Shown: one piece after another, positions 25,379 through 32,968 of the stretch
How the letters are laid out: each line of letters opens with the position of its first letter
How positions within the stretch are numbered: the first letter of the stretch is position 1
Origin: Flavobacteriales bacterium
GTDB lineage: Bacteria; Bacteroidota; Bacteroidia; Flavobacteriales_F; PHOS-HE28
Reading direction: 5' to 3'
Length of the DNA stretch: 64,000 bases
NCBI GenBank assembly: GCA_016705545.1
Contig: JADIYA010000001.1
Span: forward strand, 806,001 to 870,000
Notes under the pieces: model-generated
Seen by the model: only the letters and a program-made list of their open reading frames with translations
What the model was told of the DNA's origin: nothing
The model's database searches: none
Position numbers and translations under genes: made by a program

Positions 25379-27130
25379 TCACGGCTGGTGCATGCGATGG
25401 GCCTTCACCTGCACACGGTCGGCGCTGAAGGCGTGCCGCTGCGGATTCCAGAAGTAGCAAACCAGACGCGCTGCGCCTTGGTGAGCAGGCACGCGCCGGA
25501 TCTCGCGCCACGCATCGCCTTGCCAATGCGCGCGGATGCGTTGCGCATCCACCACATCATAGTGCAGGCTTGCTCCATCGGCGTCCTTCAGTTCAACAAC
25601 CAAGCGCAGGTCCATGGGCATGGCTTCGCTCCGGAGCACGGCATCGATTTCGATGAGGCATCCTTCAGCAAGCCATGCGGCATCCTCTGCAACGAGCAGT
25701 TCGGAAAACTCCGCATCCGTGGGTTGAATGCGGATCACCGTGTCCATCGCGATGTTGGTGGCCAGGGGCGAATCGCGTTGCATGAGCGCGAGCTTGCCGT
25801 GCGGGGCCTCGGCGACCACGCTGAACCCTTGCGGCACCTCGAAATAGCTGCGGTCGATGAGCATCAGGTCGCAGGTGGGCTGCGGGAAACCAATCACATC
25901 GAGCATGGGCAAGGAGCCGTTTCGGCGCATGCTGCCATAAGCCCACACCGCCGCGTGCTGATGGTAGCCGCTGATCAACAAGGGCCGAGCGCTATGCGCC
26001 TTTCGCTCGGTCACCGCATTGAAGACCTCGGCGGGAATGGCCTGCTCGGGCCAATACGCTGTTCGATCGAGATTCAGCTCGAATACAGTTCGAATCGGCA
26101 ACGCGAAAAGGAAGAGCGCGGACCATTTCAACCAAGGCCGTTCTTGCGCCAACGCAGCAATGGAGAAGCCGAAGAGCATTAGAAGCAGCGGAACCAGATG
26201 CATGGCCGTTCGGTCCTGCGGGTACAGCACGCCGAAGGCTTGGGCAAGGATGAAGCGCCCCAGCAATTCACCTAGGATGAGCAGGAGCAATGCGCCGATC
26301 ACTAGGCGATGCCGCCCAACGCGCAAGGCCCATGCGCCCAAGGGTATGGGCATGAGCATGAGCATTGCTCCAACCAAAGGATGACCAACGCCCAGCACCC
26401 AATTGGCCAATGAGGCCATGGTGCCGGCCAGCAGGCCGTCATCAGTACCGAAATACAGCAGTCCGCGCGCAGATAGCTCGAAAGAGTAATGGGCCGCGAG
26501 GAGCAAGGGCAGGAAGCCGAAGAGCAGCAAGGCTGCCCAACTGGTTGCGTCGCGCCGTTGATTCCGAAGCAGCACAGCGGCGCTCCCGGCAACCAGCATG
26601 CACCAAAGCATGATCAGCGAGAGGGATGCCGCGCAGGCGAGCAGCATGGCGATGAGCGAAAGGACCAGGTCCATTCGGCGCGCCTCCGTTGCGAGGCGAA
26701 CGGCGTGGAACAGTGCCATGAGCAGGAAGGCGAGCGATGGCCCATAGCCGCGGAAGAGCGCGAAGAATTCGAGCACGAAGGGCGTGAGCAGCAGTGCCAT
26801 GAAGAGCGCAATGCGGAACACCGCTTGATCCAACAGCCGCGTGAATCGAAGCGCATACCAGCCCCACAACAAGAAGCAGAGCGCCGAGAAACCGCGCAGC
26901 GCGAGCGGCTCCGATCCGAAGAGCAAGTAGCTGCCGCGCGCCACGGCGGTGGTCAGCAAGTGATTGCCGGCATCCCAATGCGCGAGGTAGGGCAGGTAGT
27001 TGCCCGTGAGCACATAGGTCTGAAAGGTGGCGGCCTCGTCGTGGGTAAGCGGGACAAGGGCCGCCCGTGCGCAGATATACAGGAACGCCAGTGCGACCAA
27101 CAGACCTAGACCGGTGCGTGCGCTGCTCAT
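25379..27130 (-). CDS. GT-C-like membrane glycosyltransferase, second tandem paralog
   Basis: A 583-residue protein with about 11 membrane segments and a C-terminal soluble domain of about 190 residues. The landmarks match its neighbours: LTHDEAATF in the first loop (acidic pair expected at the active site), WDAGNHLLTTAVARGSY, LFGSEPLALRG, LFRGYGPSLAF and LYPQDRTAMHLV. The soluble tail includes RLVCYFWNPQRHAF, shared with the third paralog. The start at 27130 (MSSARTGLG) is 7 bases after the upstream stop; a 15-residue longer frame would overlap that gene. Substrate and acceptor are unknown; the gene context points to surface glycan or glycoprotein assembly using a polyprenyl-linked sugar. 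Confidence 0.8.
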   Translation of the reverse strand: MSSARTGLGLLVALAFLYICARAALVPLTHDEAATFQTYVLTGNYLPYLAHWDAGNHLLTTAVARGSYLLFGSEPLALRGFSALCFLLWGWYALRFTRLLDQAVFRIALFMALLLTPFVLEFFALFRGYGPSLAFLLMALFHAVRLATEARRMDLVLSLIAMLLACAASLSLIMLWCMLVAGSAAVLLRNQRRDATSWAALLLFGFLPLLLAAHYSFELSARGLLYFGTDDGLLAGTMASLANWVLGVGHPLVGAMLMLMPIPLGAWALRVGRHRLVIGALLLLILGELLGRFILAQAFGVLYPQDRTAMHLVPLLLMLFGFSIAALAQERPWLKWSALFLFALPIRTVFELNLDRTAYWPEQAIPAEVFNAVTERKAHSARPLLISGYHQHAAVWAYGSMRRNGSLPMLDVIGFPQPTCDLMLIDRSYFEVPQGFSVVAEAPHGKLALMQRDSPLATNIAMDTVIRIQPTDAEFSELLVAEDAAWLAEGCLIEIDAVLRSEAMPMDLRLVVELKDADGASLHYDVVDAQRIRAHWQGDAWREIRRVPAHQGAARLVCYFWNPQRHAFSADRVQVKAHRMHQP

Positions 27131-27137
27131 GCGAGCC

Positions 27138-28958
27138 TTAAGTTCCAGAGAGGGGGTCAGCCTGTGCAGTGACATAGATCCGGATCCGCAAATCAGTCAT
27201 CCGGACTGGCATCGATGTCGTGTTCCAGAAGAAGCACCGCATTCCTTCGACCACTTCAGCGGCGGGCAGCCGACGCATGACATCAAAGGGTTCGCCGGCC
27301 CATTGCAACCTCAACTTGCGTAAGTCGGTCCCGTCCTCGTATGCAGCACCATCTGTGTAATCGTCATGAACGACGAAATGCAATTCCCCATGGTCATGAT
27401 CCCGGTAGAGGTTCCCTGTGATTCGCACATATAGCGCGCGCTTGCCGAAGCGCCCGGGGCTCCGCTCAAGGATGTTCCGGAAACCCTCGCCCAATTCGAG
27501 TGGAGCGATCAAGGTTGAATCGAAAGCAAGGCTGAGGCTCAGCGGCGTATCGCGCTCGAGCAGATGGACCCAACCGGCAGCACTGCTATCGACCGCATGA
27601 TACCCGTCCAATGCCGCGTGAAGCTCCGTATCGCGCACGATGCGGAAATCCTGTCCAGGATAGTCGAATCGCTGGTCTTCTGATTCTTGTATGAAGGCGG
27701 CATCGCGGAACTGCGCGAAGGAGACCCCGCTTCGCAGATTACTACCAACAGCCGCAACGATAGGCCGACCCAGTTCGAGTTGGCGCTGCGCAAGCCGATT
27801 GAGGAACCGTCTCGGAACGGCAGGCTCTCCATTGTTCATGGCCACCTCTGTATTCAGGCCGGAGAGCGTGATGATGGGCAATACTAAGAACGACGCTGCC
27901 GAAGCCTTCGCCGATGCCGCGCACACTCCCAGTTCATCAATAGCGAAGGAGGCAAGCAGCAGGAACAAGATGAGCATCTGGAAAGCGGCGCGATCCTGCG
28001 GATAATTGACGCCGAGGATCTTCTGCAGCGCTATTCGGATGATGCACTCGGTCCCAAGCAATGCACCAACGACAACCAGCGCGCGTGATTCCGGCTGCTT
28101 ACGATAAAGCGCATTCAACGCAACCAACCAACCACCGATGGCGCTAACGGCGCAAACGATCGGGAGCTTCGAGGCGCTCCATCCAACGATTGCTTGGCAC
28201 AAGCTATTCACGCTCACGGCGAGAAGGCCAGTGCCACCGCCGTGGTAGAGCAGTCCTTGATCCTTCAATGCCATCGAAACGAGGGCCAGTAGGATGAAGA
28301 CCGCGAATGAAGCCAAGGCAGCAGCCGCGACCAAAATGCGTTGCACAGTCCTCGCAGGAACAACCCCGCCGAGCATGCTTAGAATCGCCGTCCCAGCCAC
28401 CATGACCAAGCAAAGCGGCAGCATGGACAGATTGGCGAGCGCGGCCATGGTTGATGCCGCGATGAGCCAAACCGCATTGATCGGCTTCCGGCTCTCGATC
28501 AACTTCACGCATTGGAGCACGGCCAGCACGAAGAAAGCCACGGCGAGTCCATAGCCCCTGAAAAGGGCGAAATACTCATGCAGGAATGGGCATGTGAGCA
28601 GGGCGAGGAAGCAGCACCAGCGCACCGTTCCCGACCGCAGGTATGTCGTGATGCGAATGAGCGAACCGGCATAAAGTGCGAAGGCGAGCAAGCTGCCGAA
28701 GCGCAGTGCAATGGGTTCAGCGCCGAAAAGTGAGTATCCGAGCCAGCCCAAGAAGCTGCTCAGGTGGTGGTTGCCAGCATCGAGATGCGAATCCAGCGGA
28801 AGGAAACGACCGGTGGCCACGTACCACCAGAATGAGTTGGCTTCATCCTGGATCAGCGGCAGATGGATGGCGCGCACAGCGAGGTACGCGCCGAACAGCG
28901 CCGCGGCCAGGGCCATCGCGACTCCATCCTTCCGGCTGATGCGTTCGCCGGACATCAT
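27138..28958 (-). CDS. GT-C-like membrane glycosyltransferase, first tandem paralog
   Basis: A 606-residue polytopic protein starting 2 bases after the scoA stop. It has LIQDEANSF in place of the HDEA motif, then DAGNHHLSSFLGWLGY, LFGAEPIALRF, LFRGYGLAVAF and NYPQDRAAFQML, so it belongs to the same family as the next two genes and the one at 17236. The soluble C-terminal domain (about residues 400-606) ends with MRCFFWNTTSMPVR. Change of the conserved His to Gln in the first loop, next to the acidic pair, suggests a different donor or acceptor. The close spacing to scoA indicates co-transcription with it. Confidence 0.8.
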   Translation of the reverse strand: MMSGERISRKDGVAMALAAALFGAYLAVRAIHLPLIQDEANSFWWYVATGRFLPLDSHLDAGNHHLSSFLGWLGYSLFGAEPIALRFGSLLAFALYAGSLIRITTYLRSGTVRWCCFLALLTCPFLHEYFALFRGYGLAVAFFVLAVLQCVKLIESRKPINAVWLIAASTMAALANLSMLPLCLVMVAGTAILSMLGGVVPARTVQRILVAAAALASFAVFILLALVSMALKDQGLLYHGGGTGLLAVSVNSLCQAIVGWSASKLPIVCAVSAIGGWLVALNALYRKQPESRALVVVGALLGTECIIRIALQKILGVNYPQDRAAFQMLILFLLLASFAIDELGVCAASAKASAASFLVLPIITLSGLNTEVAMNNGEPAVPRRFLNRLAQRQLELGRPIVAAVGSNLRSGVSFAQFRDAAFIQESEDQRFDYPGQDFRIVRDTELHAALDGYHAVDSSAAGWVHLLERDTPLSLSLAFDSTLIAPLELGEGFRNILERSPGRFGKRALYVRITGNLYRDHDHGELHFVVHDDYTDGAAYEDGTDLRKLRLQWAGEPFDVMRRLPAAEVVEGMRCFFWNTTSMPVRMTDLRIRIYVTAQADPLSGT

Positions 28959-28960
28959 GC

Positions 28961-29656
28961 CTAGCGTTTGCGCACCGTGCGCTGCTCGATGCGCTTCTCG
29001 TAGCCGCTGCCTTGGAAGATGCGCTGCACGAAGATGCCCGGCGTATGGACCTCATCCGGATCGAGGTCGCCGGGCTCCACGAGCTGCTCCACTTCGGCCA
29101 CGGTGACCTTGCCCGCCATGGCCATCATGGGGTTGAAATTGCGCGCCGTGCGCTTGTACACGAGGTTGCCGAAACGATCGCCCTTCCAGGCCTTCACCAA
29201 TGCGAAATCGGCGCGGAGCCAGCTCTCGAGCACGTGCATCTTGCCATTGAACTCACGGGCCTCCTTGCCTTCGCCCACCTCGGTGCCATAGCCCGCTGGT
29301 GTGAAGAACGCGGGTATGCCTGCGCCGCCCGCGCGGCAGCGCTCGGCAAGCGTGCCTTGGGGGATCAGCTCCACCTCCAGTTCACCGCTGAGCATTTGGC
29401 GCTCGAACTCATCGTTCTCGCCCACATAGCTGCTGATCATCTTCTTGATCTGCCGTGTGTTCAGCAGCAGTCCCAGGCCGAAGTCATCGACGCCCGCGTT
29501 GTTGCTGATGCAGGTGAGCCCCTTGGTGCCCTTGCGCACCATGGCCGCGATCAGGTTCTCCGGGATGCCGCAGAGCCCGAAGCCGCCCACCATGAGCGTC
29601 ATGTTGTCCTTCAGGCCATCGAGTGCCTCATCAGGCCCGGCCACCAACTTGTTCAT
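28961..29656 (-). CDS. scoA: 3-oxoacid CoA-transferase, subunit A
   Basis: The alpha subunit of the acetoacetate:succinyl-CoA transferase, 231 residues from the ATG at 29656 (MNKLVAGPDEAL); a 13-residue upstream extension is rejected. Family blocks include TLMVGGFGLCGIPENLIAAM and the CoA-binding-type GGAGIPAFFTPAGYGTEV. It must pair with ScoB to work. Its partner gene lies 5.7 kb downstream on the same strand instead of next to it. The next gene starts 2 bases after its stop, so the order in the operon is scoA, three GT-C genes, then scoB. Confidence 0.95.
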   Translation of the reverse strand: MNKLVAGPDEALDGLKDNMTLMVGGFGLCGIPENLIAAMVRKGTKGLTCISNNAGVDDFGLGLLLNTRQIKKMISSYVGENDEFERQMLSGELEVELIPQGTLAERCRAGGAGIPAFFTPAGYGTEVGEGKEAREFNGKMHVLESWLRADFALVKAWKGDRFGNLVYKRTARNFNPMMAMAGKVTVAEVEQLVEPGDLDPDEVHTPGIFVQRIFQGSGYEKRIEQRTVRKR

Positions 29657-29706
29657 GCGCGAATGATTGAGCGCCGAAGATAGACGGGCACTCATCGCGG
29701 CGAATG

Positions 29707-30579
29707 CTACTTCAGGTCCTCCTCGGTGATCACCGCATCGCCCAAGTAGCGGCCCTGCTTGTAGATCTTGATGCGCTCCAGGATGCCATTGCGGTCGTAC
29801 TCATAGCGTTTGCCGTCCCAGAGGCGACCATCCTTGAACTCGCCCTGCTGCGAGAGGCGGAGCTGCTTATCGTAGAGCGTGTTGTAGCCGTTCTCGCGGA
29901 AGACCATGGCGTTTGTGCGCTCCGTGGGCGCTGGAGCCGGGGCGGGCTCCGCTTTCGGATCCACTTTCACCTCATCGGCCTTGGGCACGGGCTTGATCCA
30001 CTTGCTGTTGGCGGCATCGATCACGCCATCGTTGAACTGCGCGCTTTGCGTCAACTGGCCCTTTTCATCGTACCGCTTCAGCGCGCCATCCTCCTTGCCT
30101 TCTTCGACATTCACCGCCACGGCGAGCTGGCCGTTCTCGTGGTAGTACTTCTGCTCGCCATCGCGCATGCCATAAGGATTGAAGACGAAGTCCTGCGCGA
30201 GCTTGCCGTTGGGGTGGTAGCGCTGGAACTTGCCGGTGTTGCGGTCAAGGTCCCAGGTACCCAGCTCTTCAACCTTGCCCGTGGGGTAATAGGTCTTGTA
30301 CTCACCCTTGGGACGGCCCATCTGGTAGGTGATCTCGCTCATCACGTTGCCGTTCGGCCAATAGCGCTTCCACGTGCCCACGCGCTTGCTATTGGTATAG
30401 CGGCCCTCTTCGATGAGCTGGCCATCCTCGTACTCGGGCTTCTCGGCTTTCGGAGCGAGCACTTTCCAATAGCCCTGCTTGCGGCCCATCTCATCCACCG
30501 CATTCAGGGTGTCCTGCGCCAGAGCGGCAGCGCGACCGGCGATGAGCAGAAGGATCAGCAGGGTAAGTTGTCGGAACAT
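29707..30579 (-). CDS. Exported MORN-repeat protein
   Basis: A 290-residue secreted or periplasmic protein starting with a signal peptide (MFRQLTLLILLLIAGRAAALAQ), chosen over an 18-residue longer frame. It consists mostly of MORN_2-type repeats of about 20-25 residues, with units such as RVGTWKRYWPNGNVMSE, GKFQRYHPNGKLAQDF and GEQKYYHENGQLAVAV, as in YwqK-family proteins of Bacteroidota. Such repeats form an extended beta structure; the biological role is not known. A Pro/Ala-rich linker (DPKAEPAPAPAPTE) precedes a final repeat. It is 50 bases upstream of scoA on the same strand and might share a transcript. Confidence 0.82.
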   Translation of the reverse strand: MFRQLTLLILLLIAGRAAALAQDTLNAVDEMGRKQGYWKVLAPKAEKPEYEDGQLIEEGRYTNSKRVGTWKRYWPNGNVMSEITYQMGRPKGEYKTYYPTGKVEELGTWDLDRNTGKFQRYHPNGKLAQDFVFNPYGMRDGEQKYYHENGQLAVAVNVEEGKEDGALKRYDEKGQLTQSAQFNDGVIDAANSKWIKPVPKADEVKVDPKAEPAPAPAPTERTNAMVFRENGYNTLYDKQLRLSQQGEFKDGRLWDGKRYEYDRNGILERIKIYKQGRYLGDAVITEEDLK

Positions 30580-30653
30580 GGCGTGTTGGGCTTCGCGAGG
30601 CGCGAAACGGTTCAGGCCAAATGAAGGTTGCACCGAACTAGAGGTTGACTTTT

Positions 30654-30679
30654 GCAGGTTGAGCGGATTGAGGGTTGGG
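30654..30679 (+). repeat. Second GCAGGTTGA/GAGGGTTGG intergenic repeat
   Basis: The gap between the MORN gene and the dehydrogenase gene contains GCAGGTTGA (30654-30662) and GAGGGTTGGG (30670-30679), the same words found at 11961-12058. Here they are in one orientation only. Confidence 0.45.
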
Positions 30680-30700
30680 CGCGTTCAAAGTGCACCCCCC

Positions 30701-31648
30701 TCAGCCCACCAGCAACCGCTTCAGATTGACCATCATCTCATCCACCATCCCGGCCAGGTCATACTGCGGCTTCCAGCCCCAGTCGGAGCGCGCGGCGCTA
30801 TCGTCGATGCTGCGCGGCCAACTATCGGCAATGGCCTGGCGGTGGTCAGGGGCGTAGTCGATGGTGAAGCCAGGGATATGGCGGCGCACCTCGGTGGCGA
30901 TCTCCTCCGGATTGAAGCTGAAGCCGGCGAGGTTGTAGCTGGTGCGTTCCTTCACGCGCTCAGCAGGCGCTTCCATCAGGTCGATGGTGGCGCGGATCGC
31001 ATCGGGCATGTACATCATGGGAAGGGTGGTCTTCGGCCCGAGGAAACTCGTGTACTTGCCCTGCTTGATCGCCTCGTGGAAGATGTGCACGGCATAATCG
31101 GTGGTGCCGCCGCCCGGCGCGCTCTTCCAGCCGATGAGGCCGGGGTAACGGATGCTGCGCACATCCACGCCGTAGCGCTTGTGGTAGTACTGGCACCAGC
31201 CCTCGCCAGCGAGTTTGCTGATGCCATAGACGGTTGTGGGCTCCGCGATGGTGTGCTGCGGTGTCTTGTCATTCGGCGTGGTGGGGCCGAAAACGGCGAT
31301 GCTGCTGGGCCAATACACGCGCTTCAACCTGCCCTCACGCGCAAGCTCCAGCACGATGAAGAGGCTCTCCATGTTCAGCTTCCACGCGAAGGCGGGATCC
31401 TTCTCCGCCGTGGCGCTCAGCAAGGCGGCGAGCAGGTACACCTCCGTGATCCCCTGCTTCTCGATGATGCGCTCGATGCCCCTGCGGTCCATGGCGTCCA
31501 CCATGGCGAAGGGGCCAGCCTGCTCCACCTGCGGTTGCTTGATATCGCTGGCCACCACGTTATCGTTGCCGAAACGGGCGCGCAGGCCTTCCACGAGCTC
31601 AGTGCCAATCTGGCCCGATGAGCCGATGACGAGGATCTTCTTGGTCAT
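30701..31648 (-). CDS. NAD-dependent epimerase/dehydratase, L-threonine 3-dehydrogenase type
   Basis: A 315-residue extended SDR enzyme. The Rossmann motif is ILVIGSSGQIGTELVEGL near the N-terminus, and the catalytic triad is visible as Ser/Thr in WPSSIAVFG with YGISK further on. The sequence pattern (VFGPTTPNDKTPQ, YPGLIGWKSAPGGGTTDYA, MYMPDAIRATIDLM) matches the SDR-type L-threonine 3-dehydrogenase, which oxidises threonine to 2-amino-3-ketobutyrate on the way to glycine and acetyl-CoA. I start at the ATG at 31648. It diverges from trhO, and a TAGCTTCGC box lies 38 bases upstream. A UDP-sugar epimerase is the alternative but less likely. Confidence 0.87.
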   Translation of the reverse strand: MTKKILVIGSSGQIGTELVEGLRARFGNDNVVASDIKQPQVEQAGPFAMVDAMDRRGIERIIEKQGITEVYLLAALLSATAEKDPAFAWKLNMESLFIVLELAREGRLKRVYWPSSIAVFGPTTPNDKTPQHTIAEPTTVYGISKLAGEGWCQYYHKRYGVDVRSIRYPGLIGWKSAPGGGTTDYAVHIFHEAIKQGKYTSFLGPKTTLPMMYMPDAIRATIDLMEAPAERVKERTSYNLAGFSFNPEEIATEVRRHIPGFTIDYAPDHRQAIADSWPRSIDDSAARSDWGWKPQYDLAGMVDEMMVNLKRLLVG

Positions 31649-31686
31649 GATTTGAGCGCCGGGGCCGACAGGGCGATGGCGGGCGG

Positions 31687-31695
31687 GCGAAGCTA
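31687..31695 (-). promoter_or_regulatory. Candidate -7 promoter box for the threonine dehydrogenase-like gene
   Basis: The minus strand reads TAGCTTCGC, of the same TAnCTTYGC form seen at other starts, 38 bases before the ATG at 31648. Confidence 0.35.
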
Positions 31696-31728
31696 TTTCG
31701 CTGACGGTAACAGCCCGATTGACCGCCG

Positions 31729-31737
31729 TACTTTCGC
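31729..31737 (+). promoter_or_regulatory. Candidate -7 promoter box for trhO
   Basis: TACTTTCGC ends 3 bases before the trhO ATG, with TTGAC about 10 bases further upstream. The transcript would start at or very near the start codon. Confidence 0.4.
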
Positions 31738-31740
31738 CAC

Positions 31741-32862
31741 ATGGACACCCACCGCCTCCGCAACCTGCATCGGCCCGATGTCCTTCGTGCGCGGCTGGAG
31801 CGTGAGAGCGCGTCACGCACCACGCTTTCATTCTATCGTTACGTGCGTTTGAAGGATGTCGAAGCCCTTCGCCACGAGCTCTACTCCGAGTGGGAATCAC
31901 TGGGCGTCCTCGGGCGCATCTACCTCTCGCAGGAAGGCATCAACGCGCAGGTAAGCTTACCAACGGAAAACCTGGAAGCCTTCCGGACAAACCTCGATAG
32001 GCGCGACCCGTTCTGCGATGTCCCGTGGAAGATCGCCGTGGAGGATGATGGCAAGAGTTTCCTCAAGCTGGCCATCAAGGTCAAGAAGAAGATCGTGGCC
32101 GACGGCTTGGCCGATGATGCCTTCGATGTGACGAACGTGGGCGCCCACCTTGACGCGAAGACCTTCAACCAGAAGGTGGAGGAAGGCGCATTGGTGATCG
32201 ACATGCGCAACAATTACGAGAGCGCGATCGGCTTTTTCGAGGGAGCCTACTTGCCTAAGGCCGATACGTTCCGCGGGGCCATCGAGGAGGTGACGGAGGT
32301 GATGAGGGAGAAGAAGAACGCCGAAGTGCTTCTCTATTGCACCGGGGGCATCCGATGCGAAAAAGCCAGCGCCTACCTGAAACACGAGGGCTTCACGAAC
32401 GTGGGCCAGTTGCACGGCGGCATCATCGACTACGCGCGGCAGATCAAGGCGTTAGGGCTTCCGAGCAAGTACAAGGGCCAGAACTTCGTCTTCGATGAGC
32501 GGCTCGCGGAACGCATCACGGACGACGTTGTGAGCGCCTGCATGCAATGCGGCACGCCCAGCGATCGCATTACCAACTGCCACGAGGCCACCTGCAACAT
32601 GCTGTTGGTGCAGTGCGAAGCGTGTGCGCAGAAGTACGCCGACTGTTGCTCACCGAGCTGCCGCGAGATCCACCTGCTACCCTTCGACCTGCAACGCGCC
32701 TGGCGCAAGGGCCGCAGTACACGCAGCACGAAGACCAAGGCAATCAACGATACCGAAGGATTACGGAAGCGCATCCGTGAAGAAGAGGAACTGCTCGCGC
32801 TGAATGGATCGCTGCATCCGGAATTGAGCGATGTCACTTTCAAGGTCATTCCGGCTTCCTAA
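31741..32862 (+). CDS. trhO: Rhodanese-domain tRNA uridine(34) hydroxylase
   Basis: A 373-residue TrhO (YceA-family) protein that hydroxylates wobble uridine 34 of certain tRNAs with molecular oxygen. The N-terminal acylphosphatase-like domain includes GRIYLSQEGINAQVS; the central rhodanese domain has the active-site loop LYCTGGIRCEKASAYL with its Cys; the C-terminal region is Cys-rich (CMQCGTPSDRITNCHEATC, CEACAQKYADCCSPSC) as in longer members of the family. The length and domain order fit. It is transcribed divergently from the dehydrogenase gene, and is followed by an imperfect hairpin before hmgA. Confidence 0.93.
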   Translation: MDTHRLRNLHRPDVLRARLERESASRTTLSFYRYVRLKDVEALRHELYSEWESLGVLGRIYLSQEGINAQVSLPTENLEAFRTNLDRRDPFCDVPWKIAVEDDGKSFLKLAIKVKKKIVADGLADDAFDVTNVGAHLDAKTFNQKVEEGALVIDMRNNYESAIGFFEGAYLPKADTFRGAIEEVTEVMREKKNAEVLLYCTGGIRCEKASAYLKHEGFTNVGQLHGGIIDYARQIKALGLPSKYKGQNFVFDERLAERITDDVVSACMQCGTPSDRITNCHEATCNMLLVQCEACAQKYADCCSPSCREIHLLPFDLQRAWRKGRSTRSTKTKAINDTEGLRKRIREEEELLALNGSLHPELSDVTFKVIPAS

Positions 32863-32896
32863 CGTCGCATCCATGAACTCAGGCGATTGGTCAATA

Positions 32897-32949
32897 GCGA
32901 ATGGTGAATGGGGAGATCGCCTCCCCTCCATTCATCATTGATCATTCGC
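32897..32949. repeat. Imperfect inverted repeat before hmgA
   Basis: GCGAATGGTGAATGGGGAG (32897-32915) faces CTCCCCTCCATTCATCATTG and ATCATTCGC (32921-32949); with a two-base bulge most of the arm pairs. ATTCGCCATTCAC follows directly. It lies 34 bases after trhO and 20 before hmgA, so it could end trhO transcription or be a dispersed repeat. Confidence 0.5.
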
Positions 32950-32968
32950 CATTCACTCGCATTCGCAC

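Noticed and set aside
22692..25526. A single 944-residue frame running through a GT-C gene, a poly-Pro/poly-Gly stretch and the antisense-shifted scoB region
   Set aside because: The N-terminal part is the real third GT-C paralog; after the frameshift at 23996-24001 the frame is out of phase, then crosses the poly-C/poly-G artefact and the wrong frame of scoB.
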